This document shows, piece by piece, positions 45,501 to 58,364 of a DNA stretch of 64,000 nt. The stretch's first letter is position 1; each line of letters starts with the position of its first letter. Source of the stretch: Diogma glabrata (Eukaryota; Arthropoda; Insecta; Diptera; Cylindrotomidae); NCBI GenBank assembly GCA_963693315.1, contig OY856188.1, positions 197,116,379 through 197,180,378 of the forward strand, written 5' to 3'. The position numbers were made by a program, and so were the translations under genes. The notes under the pieces were generated by a model that made no database searches, had not been told where the DNA came from, and was given only the letters and a program-made list of their open reading frames with translations.

Positions 45501-48500
45501 GCTTCTCAAGATGGACGGGTCTACGCCCCGCACTCGAAAGAAATTCCGACCAAGAACCATCACAACAATTTCGACGAAAAGTGCAATCTCCGCAATTCTG
45601 TTTTTTGTTTAAGGAAGGAGCTGTCACTGGCCTCACTGCTTCAGATTCTTATAATGACCGGCATCGGCACTGTGTTGTATGTAAACCAATTCTAAGGGCT
45701 AACACAACATCCGTCCAGTGCTACCAATGTAAAGAATGGTGTGACCTTAAATATTGGTCAGGCCTATATACATACAAGCAGTGGCGCAAAAATTTTATAG
45801 CACCCTGCTGCTAATTATCTAGTCAATCGTCCAACATAAGCACGCAGCAAAACACATTAAGTATGAACACACATCCGGATAGTCCAAGTGATGTGAAAGT
45901 GATGCAACTTAACTGTAATTATCTAACAAATAAGTTAGACGATGTAAAAAAATTTATGTGCAATAATATATTCTAGTCACGGTTCTTCAAGAAACCAAAT
46001 TAAATAAAAAGTCAAAAATTAGTGATAGTATTAGTAATTATAAAATTATAAGACAGGATGGAGACAAAGACAAAGGCGGTAGCCTTGCATTTATCATACA
46101 TAAATGATAAAATCGTTATCTACCATACAACTACCCTACCAACAGTAAATGATACAAAACTGGAACAATTAGGCATTATAATAAAGTCCGGCAAAACAGA
46201 GATAACACTAGTCAATATATATACCACCAGTAAGCAGCTGTGAAACAGGATACGTACCAAATATCGAAAATCTATTTTATAACGACAGTCTTATACTCGG
46301 TGATGTGAACGCACACCATGATCTATGGCCTCTAACCTGAACATCGATGCACGAGGTAAATATATTGATGATCAAATCGATGGCTCCAACTTTGAAGTCC
46401 TCAATGAACCACAACCGACCAGAGTAACAAGACACTCATATTCATCCCCAGAGGTCTCCCTTGCCAGCATGTCACTCATGCCGGTAGCAGAATGGAGTAC
46501 TGAACATGAAATGGGATCAGATCATGTGCCGATTATAATCCCTAAGTCGTTCGATCAACCAATTAAAAGCAGAGAAGAAGACATACATCAATTTTAACAA
46601 AGCTGACTGGGTAAATTTTACCAACTACTGAAAATGAATTCAGTAAACTATTTTTACCTCTTGACGCCCTCTCTGGGGAGCGAAAATTTAGAGACATTTT
46701 TAATAAGGCAAAACCGCGCTACATCCCGGCCGGTAAAATACAATACGTTAAACCTAATTTCCCACGTGAGGCATGTGTCATGGACGTACTTAGAGATGAA
46801 ATCCGTAAAACAGATCCCATAACCTAAATCAGCAAATAAACAAATTAGTCATAGAGCACAAGAGGAACAAATGAGGAGAGCTGGTGAGTAATTCAAACTT
46901 CGGATCCAGCAAAAACCTATGGAAAGCTATAAAGCAATTGGACACCCGACGGCTTATCGGCTGTCATGCTTAAAAACATTGGACCCAAGGGAGTGAATTA
47001 CCTCAAGGACCATCACAACAACTACTAAATACATCACTAAATACTCTCCAGATACCGAATGTTTGGAAAACAGCCAAAATTAGCCCTATTCTCAAAGCCG
47101 GAAAACCCGAAGAACAAGGAAAGTCATACAGGACGATCTCCATCCTCATCTATCGCAAAATTGATTGAAGCGCTTCTGCTACCTAGTATATCAAGCTCCT
47201 GCATTCTAGCTCCACATCAACATGGCTTCCGAAAAGCACACAGCACAACTACATCCCTTCACAAAATTCTAAATTAAATCAGCGATGTCTGTCTGAATCA
47301 AAAACAGCCATGTGCAAGAACAATATTGTCGCTCTTGATCTATCAAAAGCGTTTGACACAGTGTCGCACGCAACACTATTAACCGACATTCTAAATACCA
47401 ACTTGCCAGGTATAATAAAGCGCTGGTTGTGTAAATATTTAAGAGGCCGTCAAACATATGTAAATTTCAGAAGCTGCAAATCTAAAATGAGAACACTAAG
47501 AAAAGGGTACCACAAGGAGGAATTCTCTCACCATCACTTAACCTCTACCTAAGCAGTCTACCTACACCATCAGAAGGTATAACAATCATATCATATGCAG
47601 ACGATTGCACGGTCCTTACCACAGAAACCATCTGGAACAACTCACAAATGAACTGAACGAATACCTTAACTCACCTGCATGAATGGTTTAGTAACAGAAA
47701 ACTAATACTATTATCTGAAAAGTTAACTCTACACTTTTCAGTACTTGGACGAAGGAGATGAATACAAAATTAAACATCCGCATTAACAACGTGCTCCTTC
47801 CTACAGTCAAAAATCCGACATTACTGGAAGTAACATTCGACCCACTGCTCAAGTTCAATGCTCAGCTCATGCAAAACAGGTGAACTCAAGGATGACAAGT
47901 AGAAACAATGCACTAAAAGCGCTAGCTGGAAGTTCATGAAGCAAGGACAAAAACACAATTATCACAACATACAAAGCTATTGGTAGACAGACACATTCTA
48001 AACTACGCAGCACCCATATGGACACCTCATGTTTCCGACACGCATTGGAAGAATATGCAAACTACACAAAACAAAGCTCTGCGAACCGCTACTGGATGTC
48101 ACCTTATGGCTCATAGAGACCACCTACATGAAGAATGTAATTTCTTACCGGTCCGTAAACAATGAAATGCTGTCCAAACAATACATATGGACCTGCCACA
48201 AAGAACAACATCCATGCATCCATGCTCACCTAGGCCCATACGGAAAACCGCCAAGCACTTTCAAATTGCAGTTCGGGAGGATTCAGACAACAAAAATATC
48301 GAAGAGACTACTTATAGAAGTCGCATAAAAAGGCTTCACACCAAGGTTGCTGAAGATACTATAAACAACTACACATATAATCGAGTCCTCAACGAAAGAC
48401 CACCACAAGTCGCTGCAGAAGAAAACCAACTGCCCTGCAGCACTAGATGCATTCTAGCGCAACTAAGATCGGCTGGTCACGAATACTCAACAACTACATG

Positions 48501-51500
48501 AATAGAATTGACCCCCAAATTACTGGCAAGTGTGCCACATGTGAGGGCACACCACATGATGTTGACCACCTATTTGTATGTCCAAAGAATGCGACGGCCC
48601 TGACGAAGAAAGATCTGTGGTACCACCCTAGGGCTGTAGCAGAGTTTCTAAAATTGGAAACGGAATCGAACGAGTAGCATTTAATCAACGTCGCTACAAC
48701 AACAACAAGCGAGTACATCGGCTTTTAGCTTCAGATTACAATTAGTATAGTTATCATATCCTTCCAGGATTATTTATTTTTTCAATTTTTAATTGTAGCA
48801 CCATTACTGTTAAATACAGTAGGAGAGAAACCACCGAATGAAGATTATCATACAGTTCAAATACTTGGATTAGTGTTGGAATTATTATCATTTTGCGTTG
48901 AACATCATACGTACCATGTACGTAATTGCATACTTCAAAAAGATCTCTTAAGACGAATTTTAGTTTTGATGAAAAGTACGCATACCTTTCTGGTTTTAGG
49001 AGCCCTTAGGTTTTTAAGAAAAATTATTGCGTTAAAGGATGAATTTTACTATAGGCGAGTAATTTTTGTATTCATTATTTTATTTTTCTTATTATGTATA
49101 ACAATTAAAACATTTTTATCTTTTGGTATTTAGGCATATAATCAAAGGAAACTTATTAGCTCCTGTTGTGGATGCTTTTATAAAAAATAATGGACGTTAT
49201 AATCTTCTTGAATCTGCTATACTAGAATTATTTGAATTTATAAAAATAGAAGATATTAAAAGTCTTTGTACATACGTTATTGAAAATTTTGGTAAAATAT
49301 TCGATGATGTAGACTATGTTCAAACATTTAAGAATTTAAAAATGAAATACGAACAACAACAAGATAGATTAAGGGATCGTGATAAGAGTTTAGATAGGTA
49401 TGTATTTGTTTTATTTAAGTATTTTTTAATGGTGATTAAATTAATATTTTGTATAATGTATGTACATAATAAACTCATTCGATCGCCAATGTCACCAAAC
49501 TCTGTTGAAATTTTTTTAAAAATAATTTTAAGAGAAAATAAAATCACACAAGCGTGACAATTTCAATATCTTTTTTCAATAAAACTATTATTTTATTTGT
49601 TTTTATATTTTCAGTATTCCTACACAAATATTAAGAAATTCAAGATATCGGAGGGATCAACGACAGCTTGAAGAAGAAGAAGAAATGTGGTTTAATGAAG
49701 AAGAAGATTTTGCCGAGGTTCCTCAACATAAAACTGATTTAGACACAACATTAGGTAAGACAAAGTTTAAACTTATTCTATTTTTCAGATTGACAAAACA
49801 TCCTAAATCCATATAGACTTTCTAGGTAAACTAATTGATAAAAAAACAACGGAAGCTGCAGTAACAACAAGTGGTTCTTCAAATGGACCATCAAAAGTTA
49901 ATTGTAATTCGGTTGTTTCAATAGCAACTGTTGGCAGTAATGGTAATCCATTTCCACAACAACTACAAACAGTTACTACACCTTCAGAACAAATAAGTAC
50001 TAGAAATATTAATACAAATAATGTTTCAAGTAATTCAAATAAAACTGATGCCCAAACATCAAAAATTATGAGTGAATGTGAATTTATAACAGAAGAATTA
50101 TTAGCAAAGGAAAACACAACAATTACAACCAGTTCTAGTTTCAGTACAACAACAACTGGAACAGTTGGCAATAAAACTTCCTCTAGTTTAAATGATTTTG
50201 GAAAAATATTTAAAGACGCTTCAACAGACTCAAATGAATTAACAAGTACACAAACTGAATTATCTACAAAATCGGAGTCGATTGAAGAAACAACAGTAAC
50301 CGTAGTTTCTAGTTCATCTTCCTTAGCTAGTACTGTAACTATAACATCATGCAGCAAAAACACTGAAATAGACCCTAATCCAACGGACTGGGATCGACTT
50401 GATAGTAACGATGTAAAGGATAGTACAGATAAACCTACAAAACCAGTAATATCATCAAGTGTAACCCTTTCAAATACAACTATAAGTTTGGTTACAACAA
50501 GTAGTCAGACTGTTTTCAGTTCAGAAGTTCCAAGTACTGTTAAAAAGGTATATATAATTTTTCTATAGTTTATTCAAATTAATATAAATTTAACATCTGC
50601 AAAGGCACTGAAAACAAATTGTATTCTCCTAGTTCTAAATTAATTTGAAAAATGTTATAAACTCATGTTCATGGCACAAAATGTGACTGCGCATACCAGA
50701 GGTGATTCTGATGGCATCAAGCGTGTATCTGTTGCGTCTGTGTTGTTCACTGTTCACATTATAGTTGTGATCGAATACGCGTTGTATTTGACGTTCTGTC
50801 TTTTTGTTATGGTATTGAAATTTTTATGTATCAATTAATTGATCAGATGCCATTCGATTTTACGAATTAGTCGGCAGATGAGCGACTGAGTACAGAAAAA
50901 TTTTGTGATCGATGCAACTTTCGTGATGTGCTTTAAAATTATCTCTCAGTCTGCTACAGTCGCTAATTCAATTTGTGAAATGTGTTTGCTCCTGCAAGTG
51001 CTGTATTTTTATCAGTTCAAATTCTTGTAAACTGCTTTTCCAACAATATTTGCCAGTTTTTAACGCTTTGATGATGGACCAGGGATGAATGTGATACTTT
51101 CTATCTTGTTTATTTTATGTAAGCTATTTGTGCCGGTATTTCTTCGTTGAATTCTGATACGAATTCTGCACGTCTAACAATTTAAAAATTGTAATCACTA
51201 ACCATAATATAATGTCAACTGCCGGACTTCCTCAAACTCGAATATGTATGGATGAGAAGTAACCATCATTCTGTTAAATTATTTGATCCGTTTGAGTTGA
51301 AGAGGTTTTCACCAAAAACTTAAAGTTAGTCAAAACTGTTAGTTTTATATAAATTTCAACTATGTGATTATGCTCAAGATTGTCTTAAGCATACATTTGG
51401 GTGAGGTTTTGAAAAAAAAAAAACGGTCCATAAATTTTAAAACATTCCTGATGTGAATGACGTAACAAAAACAATTGTTTCTTTGGTTTTGATGAGTATT

Positions 51501-54500
51501 ACTTTTAATAGAAGTTACCGTTGTACTGAGCACGTAGCCAAAATTTGAGAACGATCGGACAATGTATTGAGAAATATGTGTATTTTTTGTCAATTTGCGA
51601 TGTGTTTTCAAAGGAACCTGCCGAACTGGTCGAGTTTCTTAAACGTAAATACTAAAAAGGTATGAAAACGAGTATTCAAACCAATCTTCTCTCAATTCGG
51701 GTACCGTTTGATTTGAATACTTAAACCTATTTTTTAGCTTAAAATTTGAATGGGTCTACTAAAAGATAAGGGTTGCCACACCCCTTATTTTTACTTCAAT
51801 TTTAACAATGCAATCATATTCACAATGGTCTTTAGAATCCATTTAGGTTTTTTTGAAAGTAAATTTTAACCAAAAAATTGGAATATCCTTTAATTTAGTT
51901 GAAATAAAAAATACTTGTTGTTGTTTTGCAAAATAGTATTTGTTAAGATTTAATAAAATATAAATAATTAAAATTATTACAATATGTATTTAATTCAACC
52001 TTAACCGCTCAATCGTTAAGGTTGAATTAAATATTGTAATGAATTTTAATTATTTATATTATATTAAATCTTAACCAATACTATTTTGCAAAACAACAAC
52101 AATAAGTGTTTTTTATTTCAACTAAATTAAAGGATATTCCAATTTTTTTGGAATCCTAAATGGATTCTAAAGACCATTCTGAATATGATTGCATTGTTAA
52201 AATTGATGTAAAAATAAGGGTGTGGCATACCCTAACCTTTTACAAAACAACAACTGTTGAAACGCAGGAGGGGTCGATTTTGATCAATTATGATCAATGT
52301 TGATCTACGGGTAGAGAATATCTTAATATAAGATAATATTTTAGGGTGCTGGCGGACGAACTTTAATTAGTCAACGGCAACACTCCCAGTCTTAGCTAGG
52401 CAGCGTTCCGTAGTAGTACCGTGCACTAGCAGTTCACTAGCTCACTAGGAATCAGACCAATATATAATTATGTGTGGGCTTTGTGCCTCGATTGAGGTGG
52501 TAAGCGATGCGTCTGGGGTGCGCTGCATTATTGGCAATTAGTTTTGTTTTTGTTTGCAGGGACAACACATATACGAATCAAAAAAAATTTTTAAAATACA
52601 TGTTCAAAACAGCTGCGGATTGAACTCTAACCATGACCGCGTGCAACATCGTCTTGAGCACCACAAACCGAACATTCTATTCCTTACAGAAACACAAGTT
52701 TCTGAAAATTTTCTCTATAGAATCGCTTAATTCCAAATATAGGCTTGAATCCGCTTTCATTCATTCATGAGAGTGTTGCGTATACACGCTTTCCAAATTT
52801 TGAACTACACGGTGATGGCTTCAATACAATCGTTTTAATGATTTGTCTTTCAGATATTACATTTTTTTTACAATAGCTTTATATCGGTCCCCCAACAAAC
52901 GTAACCCAAACTTTTTTAATTTACTGACAAAAATTGTGGACGAGATTAGAGCAAAGTCTCCTAATTGTGAGGTTATCGTTACCGGTGACTTCAACGTCCA
53001 CAACAAATCATGCTTGGAATTCTCTAAATCGACGGACAATGTTGACAATAGTGGAAAACGGGCAGAAATTTTTGCCGAGTCTCAGGGCCTATCCCAAATT
53101 GTTAAAAGCCCAACTTTCACTCCCCGTAATGACGGTGATAATAGTTTTCTTTTAGATCTCTATCTTATCACAATGCCAGATATTACAAGTGTTGATGTCG
53201 CGAAAGGTAGTATTGGAAATTCTGATCATTATTTAATTTCAACAGTTACCAAAACTGATTTACTTAAAACTACAGCTCCCAAACCCTGTAAAATATTTCA
53301 CTACTCAAAAATGGATAAGAGTGGTCTTGAAAATTTTTTCCATGGCTTCCCTTTCGACCGTCATTGTTTTTACACTGACAATGCAAATGTTTCTGCTCAA
53401 AACTTAACAGAAACCATCCAATTTACTATCGATAAATTCGTCTCTTTTTCCATAGTAAAACCCAATCAAAAACACTTGTATTCGAAAGCTACCAAAGGGG
53501 CACTTAGAAACAAACGTAGATCATTTAATATATGAATTCATAACAAAACTCCCGCCAATCGATCCCAATATCTAAAGGCCAACAAAATATCTAACCAGAT
53601 TATCTCAAACGAAAAGTCTGAAATTGACAGAGCGAAAGCCTCAAAACTTACGTCTATGTCTATTTCTGACAAGAGTTTCTACATTTCTACATTCTTTAAA
53701 TTCTGGTACAAAATCTTCTATTCTTCCCATTATTGATGGTGATTCAATCGTCAATCATCCCGCAAGAAAAGCTAACTTGTTCGTTGAACGCTTTGCTCTG
53801 AACTCCATTGTTTCAGAAACTCATAAAGAAATACCCCAAATCCAGTCTTCAGGAGTTAATATGAATTAACTCCACTTGAAACCCAAAATAGTCGCCAAAC
53901 CTTTAAAGGGGTTAAACATCAACAAAGCCTCAGGAATGGACAACATTCCACCCATTATTTTAAAAACCTTTTCTAAAGAACTTGCACCAACTTTGACTAA
54001 GATATTCTACAAATCCTACAGATCTGGTATATTTCCATCGTGCTGGAAGTTGGCAAATGTCCAGCCCGTCCCTAAAAAGGGACCAAAATCCGATATCTCA
54101 AATTATAGACCAATAGCTTTACTATAGGTCCTATCCAAAGTCTACGAGCATTGTATCAATACACACATTTCAAAATTTCTGGAAGTAAATCATTTAATAG
54201 CCGACAGCCAATACAGTTTTCGAAACAAAAGATCAACTACCGAATACCGATCTATTAAACTATGTAGCGCATTCTTGGGACAGCATAATTGTTAAAGGTG
54301 GTGAAACATACGTTATCGCTTTAGACATATCCAAGGCATTCGAACGAATCTGGCATGCCAACTTAATCAACAAGCTCGTTGCGTATGGTTTTCTTCCCAA
54401 TGTTGTGAAGCGTATTCAAAATTTCCTATCTAACCGATACATTTCGGTCTCCTTAGGCGGATTTTCATCTGAGTCTAAACTAATTAATGCTGGTGTACCT

Positions 54501-55964
54501 CAAGGCTCAGTATTGTTCCCAACCCTATTTTTGATTTATATCAACGAATTGTTGAAAATCACCAGCAACCCAATAAATAGTTTTGCAGATGATATTACTC
54601 TGCACAAGTCGTTCGAGCCCCCTTCCTTCGAAATGTATAATGCACGAACGAATTAATCTCGCCTGGAGAGACGCTGCCATAAACGTGAACAAAGACCTAA
54701 AAAAAGTCGCCGATTGGGGTGACCAAAACCTGGTCAATTTCAACTCTACCAAAACACACCTGTTGATTGTTTCCAGATCAAAGACCGAGTTCCCCAAAGG
54801 TATTTTATTCCGTATGTGTGATGAACCAATGGGTGAATGTAAAAACATTCGTTTATTGGGTTTCACAGTTTCAAATGGCCTACTCTGGAACGATCATGTA
54901 CTGGCGATGGCAAAAAGCGCGTCTAGAAAACTCTGCCTCTTAAATAGATGCAAAAATTTTTTCACTCCATACCAATTACTCCATGTTTATAAGTGCTATA
55001 TTCGTTCCTGTAAGGAGTACTGTTTTCAAGTTTGTGGTGCTGCTTCTGTTTCTATTTCTATCTTGGCCCTCTTGGTCTTTGTTCAGAGACTTGACATCAA
55101 AACTTGATTCCCTACAACATCGTCGCACTGTTGCTGACCTCGTTGTTTTTTACAAATATCGTCATCAACGATGCTCAGATGAAATCAGCAGCATTATACT
55201 TCAAACTTATTCTTACCCTCGTTTCACTCGGCAATCGGCTACCGCAAGCAGTCAAACGGTCGAGATCCCGCGCTGTCATACTGGCACATCGCAGAAAGAC
55301 TTCTTTTTCCGAACTGCATACAAATGGAACAGTTTGCCGAAATCCATAGTCTCAGATGGTTTCAATTCGCAGAGGTTTAAAAAAAGTGTTAATCAACACC
55401 TTAGAGCGCAAGTTGTTGTGGGATCTAGGTCTTAAAACGTATTTATGTGTTTTTGTGACAAATATTGCAAGCCCTATAACACAACACTTTTTATTTAAAA
55501 AAAAAATTAAATTATTAATCATGTTTTGTCAAGTGCCGTCAGTGATATATGAAATATCCTTTGTTTTGGTTTTAAATCCTTGGAAAATTGTTTTGAAGTT
55601 AGTTAAAAAGCTTTACCACTCAAGTTTTCAATGACAAAATACGTTTAAAATTAGAAATATCGTCAATCGAATTGAGTGAAAATTGGTTTGAATACTTAAC
55701 TTTAGATTTATTTATAATTAAGCCCCCAGTTCAGACAGAATGTGATTTATTGTGCTTGTAGTTTGTTAAATTTTGACCACCAAAAGATGTATCTCTCTTA
55801 TATAGTCCATTTTTTCTTTTCTTTAGCATGTTTTCCAATAATTTCCAATAATATTTTTCTCCAATGTCTTTCAGGGTCTTGTGGATTACGAAGGTGATTC
55901 GGATGAAGAAGATGATGATGAGTCACACAATATCCCACAAATTAAGAAACAACGTACCGCGTAG
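42533..55964 (+). CDS. flfl: Protein phosphatase 4 regulatory subunit 3 (PP4R3/SMEK, falafel), nine exons
   Basis: Exons: 42533-42644, 42710-42897, 42960-43898, 43960-44152, 48799-49054, 49134-49397, 49615-49754, 49817-50547, 55875-55964. They join without a frame break to 970 residues, close to Drosophila falafel. Residues 1-100 form the PH/EVH1-like domain ([20 protein letters not shown]) that binds partner motifs. After an acidic link, the SMK1 domain and armadillo-like repeats follow ([20 protein letters not shown]). Exon 7 has the hallmark [15 protein letters not shown] Ser/Thr-rich tail ends in [16 protein letters not shown] and a basic KKQR. PP4R3 directs the PP4 phosphatase to substrates in DNA repair, centromere and polarity control. 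Intron 5 uses a GC donor. Introns 4 (4.6 kb) and 8 (5.3 kb) are swollen by transposons. Confidence 0.95.
44153..45480. other. PP4R3 intron 4, left part
   Basis: AT-rich intron sequence. The 68-residue frame at 44723-44929 lies in an unusually G/T-rich stretch but matches nothing I know and has no splice context. Confidence 0.4.
45500..48711 (+). mobile_element. Decayed jockey-like LINE in PP4R3 intron 4
   Basis: Fragments in order: a PHD-like zinc module at 45670-45812 ([22 protein letters not shown]) that precedes the endonuclease in this LINE group; endonuclease pieces from 45890 to 46600 ([18 protein letters not shown]); RT pieces at 47140-47600 ([48 protein letters not shown]); a thumb region at 47980-48165 ([10 protein letters not shown]); and a C-terminal zinc segment at 48520-48600 ([17 protein letters not shown]). 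Many stops and shifts. The end is a short (ACA)n run at 48696-48711. It has the same orientation as the gene. Confidence 0.85.
50548..51770. other. PP4R3 intron 8, left part
   Basis: About 1.2 kb of AT-rich DNA without coding signal or recognised element. Confidence 0.4.
51771..52235. mobile_element. Harbinger-like MITE, about 465 bp
   Basis: Almost the whole element is an inverted repeat with arms of about 225 bp at high identity. Ends read GGGTTGCCACACCCCTTA on the left and GGGTATGCCACACCCTTA on the right in reverse complement. A TAA flanks each end (51768-51770, 52236-52238 approx.), fitting a 3-bp TWA-type duplication of PIF/Harbinger elements. No coding capacity. It abuts LINE copy B. 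Confidence 0.75.
52257..55510 (+). mobile_element. LINE copy B of the family at 7939-11565, decayed
   Basis: The leader 'gcaggaggggtcgatttt' and 'tgctggcggacgaac' match copy A. Coding matches run from about 52590 ([12 protein letters not shown] endonuclease start) through 52843-53535 ([14 protein letters not shown]), 53876-54127 ([18 protein letters not shown]) and 54405-54656 ([22 protein letters not shown]) to 55435, with several stops and shifts. The 3' tail 'tatgtgtttttgtgacaaat' ... 'acacaacac' and poly(A) end at about 55510. About 300 bp of the copy A 5' ORF region is missing, but the endonuclease YRSP motif lost from A is retained. Confidence 0.88.
55511..55874. other. End of PP4R3 intron 8
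   Basis: AT-rich intron tail ending in the acceptor 'caatgtctttcag' at 55862-55874. Confidence 0.5.
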
Positions 55965-56028
55965 CGAAATTAATTTAAATTGAAACAAGTATCTTTATAT
56001 ATAAATTTTATATATAAAATAAGTAATT

Positions 56029-56034
56029 AATAAA
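56029..56034 (+). terminator. flfl: Probable PP4R3 polyadenylation signal
   Basis: AATAAA 65 bases after the PP4R3 stop codon, in an AT-rich 3' region. Confidence 0.5.
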
Positions 56035-56409
56035 TATATACGGCATCTTAGAAGAAAAGCATTTGTTTTATGAACACTGCACATCAAAAAAAAGTTATGT
56101 TTTAGAAATAGTTTCAAAAATAAAAAAAACTTTCTCAATCAAGGTATGATAGTAACTAAAATTAAATATTACCATACATAAAATTTATTGTACATATATA
56201 CTAATTATATAAACACCAAAACTAATAAGTTTATATAAATATTTTTACATTTTTTTTATTATTATAACACAAAAGAAAATCATTTGTTTATAATTTTGTG
56301 GCAAACAGCTTTATTAATTTCACACACATTTTGAATGAGTGTGAAATTAATGTCTAACTCAGTTAGACAAAAAACCATAAAAAATAAATATGAACTGAAG
56401 TTTATTATT

Positions 56410-56625
56410 TATTAATTAAAAAATGTAACCACTTTTTCAAAAAAAATTTAAGTATTTTCTTTAACCGGTTTCGGGCCTTTGATCATCCTCAAAAAGAAAA
56501 CTTGCTACTGAATTTAGTTTCAAATTTTCAATTTAAATGTCAAATTTTCTTTCTGAGGATGTTTATATGATCGAAACCAGTTAAAGAAAATGCTTAAATT
56601 TTTTTTGGAAAAGGGTTTTTTTATT
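56410..56625. mobile_element. Inverted-repeat element (MITE-like)
   Basis: The arm 'aaatttaagtattttcttta' then 'accggtttcg' and 'catcctcaaaaagaaa' at 56434-56500 is mirrored at about 56531-56605 with few mismatches. Loop about 30-40 bp. No coding capacity. Confidence 0.65.
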
Positions 56626-57419
56626 TAAAAATAAAAAATAAGATATAATTCATAAATTTGTTTTTTATGGTTGTTTTTGTCGTACAAAATTTGTGTGAAA
56701 CTGAAAGGTTTTTTACATCAAAATTATAACCAAATAATTTGAGATTCCACTGCGCTCCTCCGAACCAAAACAAAATATTTTGACGAAAGATAACCATTTG
56801 TTTTTTTAAAATTTTAGTTTCCATTCTTATATTTTTAAAAATATAGTTAAAAATCCAAAAATATTTAATTATTTTTTTATTAAAAATTACAGTTTTAAAA
56901 ATCATATTTTCTTTGAGATAAAAAACAATATTTATAAAATAATAATATCACTTAAAATATCGCCCTTTTTTCTACTATTATGTGTTAGAAAACTGCTATA
57001 ATTGAAATTAAAAGTTTAAAACATTGCTTCCTTTATTATTTTTTTTATTTTTGTTATATACAAAAAAAATGTACATAATTTTTATTTTTTTCTTCGTAAA
57101 ATAATAAATATATATTATATGCTTCTGATACATGTCAAAATAACTATTCCTAAAAAAACTATAATTTTTTGTTATTTGAAAAATTATAATTATGTAGAAC
57201 AATTTCTCAGATAATTATTTAAATTAAAATCTTCTATTTTAATGTTTTATGTACGATTTTTACTTCACTGTGGGCCAATTTGAAACTAATACCATAATAA
57301 TGTCAGTTAACGTCGTTAATGAATGTCGTCGGTATTTTTCGATACCAGTTTTTTTTTCCAAATAAAGAAAGCATAAAAAATTTCGAAAAATTAATAACGG
57401 TGACTTTCTTCCAAAGTCC

Positions 57420-57532
57420 TAGCCAAAATAGAACGATTCTATAAATAACTTTTTTCCATAAAAAATTGTAATATTTACCTTACTCTCTCCTTAGAAAATT
57501 AATCGTGGTTAATCGTTCTATTTTGGCTAGAA
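57420..57532. mobile_element. 113-bp MITE with 20-bp terminal inverted repeats
   Basis: The ends are CTAGCCAAAATAGAACGATT and its exact reverse complement. The interior is about 70 bp and non-coding. Confidence 0.65.
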
Positions 57533-58364
57533 GAACAGATGAAAAAGACTAATAGAGAGTCTACTTTAATCAAATTTTATCATTATGGGCACATAAATCT
57601 TGATATTTCAGCACATTTTTTTAATTTTTAATAATTTATATGTGTTTTTAAGTGAAATTTGCATGATTATTTTTTTTAAATACAATTGGTGCTAGTTAGT
57701 TATTCGTTTAGTGTTTATATTGTGATTTTATTTGATATAATTAAAATTTAAATTAAACAAAAATATGAATTTATTTATTTATTGTAAATTTTTCAGAGTT
57801 TACAATTTTATTCGAGCACTCATTTGACAGTTCACTCCTCAAAATACATAGTATGTTTAAATAAAAATGTTTATAATTTCAATATCGTTCTTCCTCGAAA
57901 AGTAAACTTTTTCGATTTCACTCCTTTGGATTTTTTATTTGATTTTTTTTTCTATCATTTCATTTTCATTTGTCATCCTTTTTATATATTTTTATAACAA
58001 TACAAAATTGAACAAAAATGATGTATTTTTTACGTTGGAAAGCATCAATTTTCAAGCAAAAATTAAATTTGTGAGTATTTGAATGGAAATATTTATTTCA
58101 CTCACGCTGAAAGAACGGAATAAAGGAGTGATATAAAGAGCGTTTCAAACTCCGATATTTTTGGATGATAATATTATCTATAAACGATTGGATGGTTAAC
58201 TTTTAATTTAAATTGGTCCACAGTGTAAATTGTCCTATCACATATAATAAATGTACTATATAATTTTGTTGAAATCTATGTGAAAAACGATTGATGTTTT
58301 TATATTTTGGAAACTTTACATTTTCAATATAATGATTACTTAATTTCATATAACCTGTGCGTCT

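Larger units (their letters stand above)
56035..58364. other. AT-rich intergenic DNA with small inverted repeats
   Basis: No gene seen. It includes a hairpin around 56317-56350 (attaatttcacac ... gtgtgaaattaat) and the two inverted-repeat elements at 56410-56625 and 57420-57532. The minus-strand frames at 56621-56905 and 57008-57202 are low-complexity Lys/Ile/Phe runs expected from AT-rich DNA. Confidence 0.45.

Noticed and set aside
45581..45814. Cys-rich frame as an independent PHD-finger gene
   Set aside because: Its CVVC...CYQC...APCC pattern is the N-terminal zinc module of the adjacent LINE ORF2, and endonuclease fragments follow directly.
49803..50363. 186-codon minus-strand frame rich in Val/Leu
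   Set aside because: It is the antisense of PP4R3 exon 8, whose repetitive Thr/Ser codons leave the opposite strand open.
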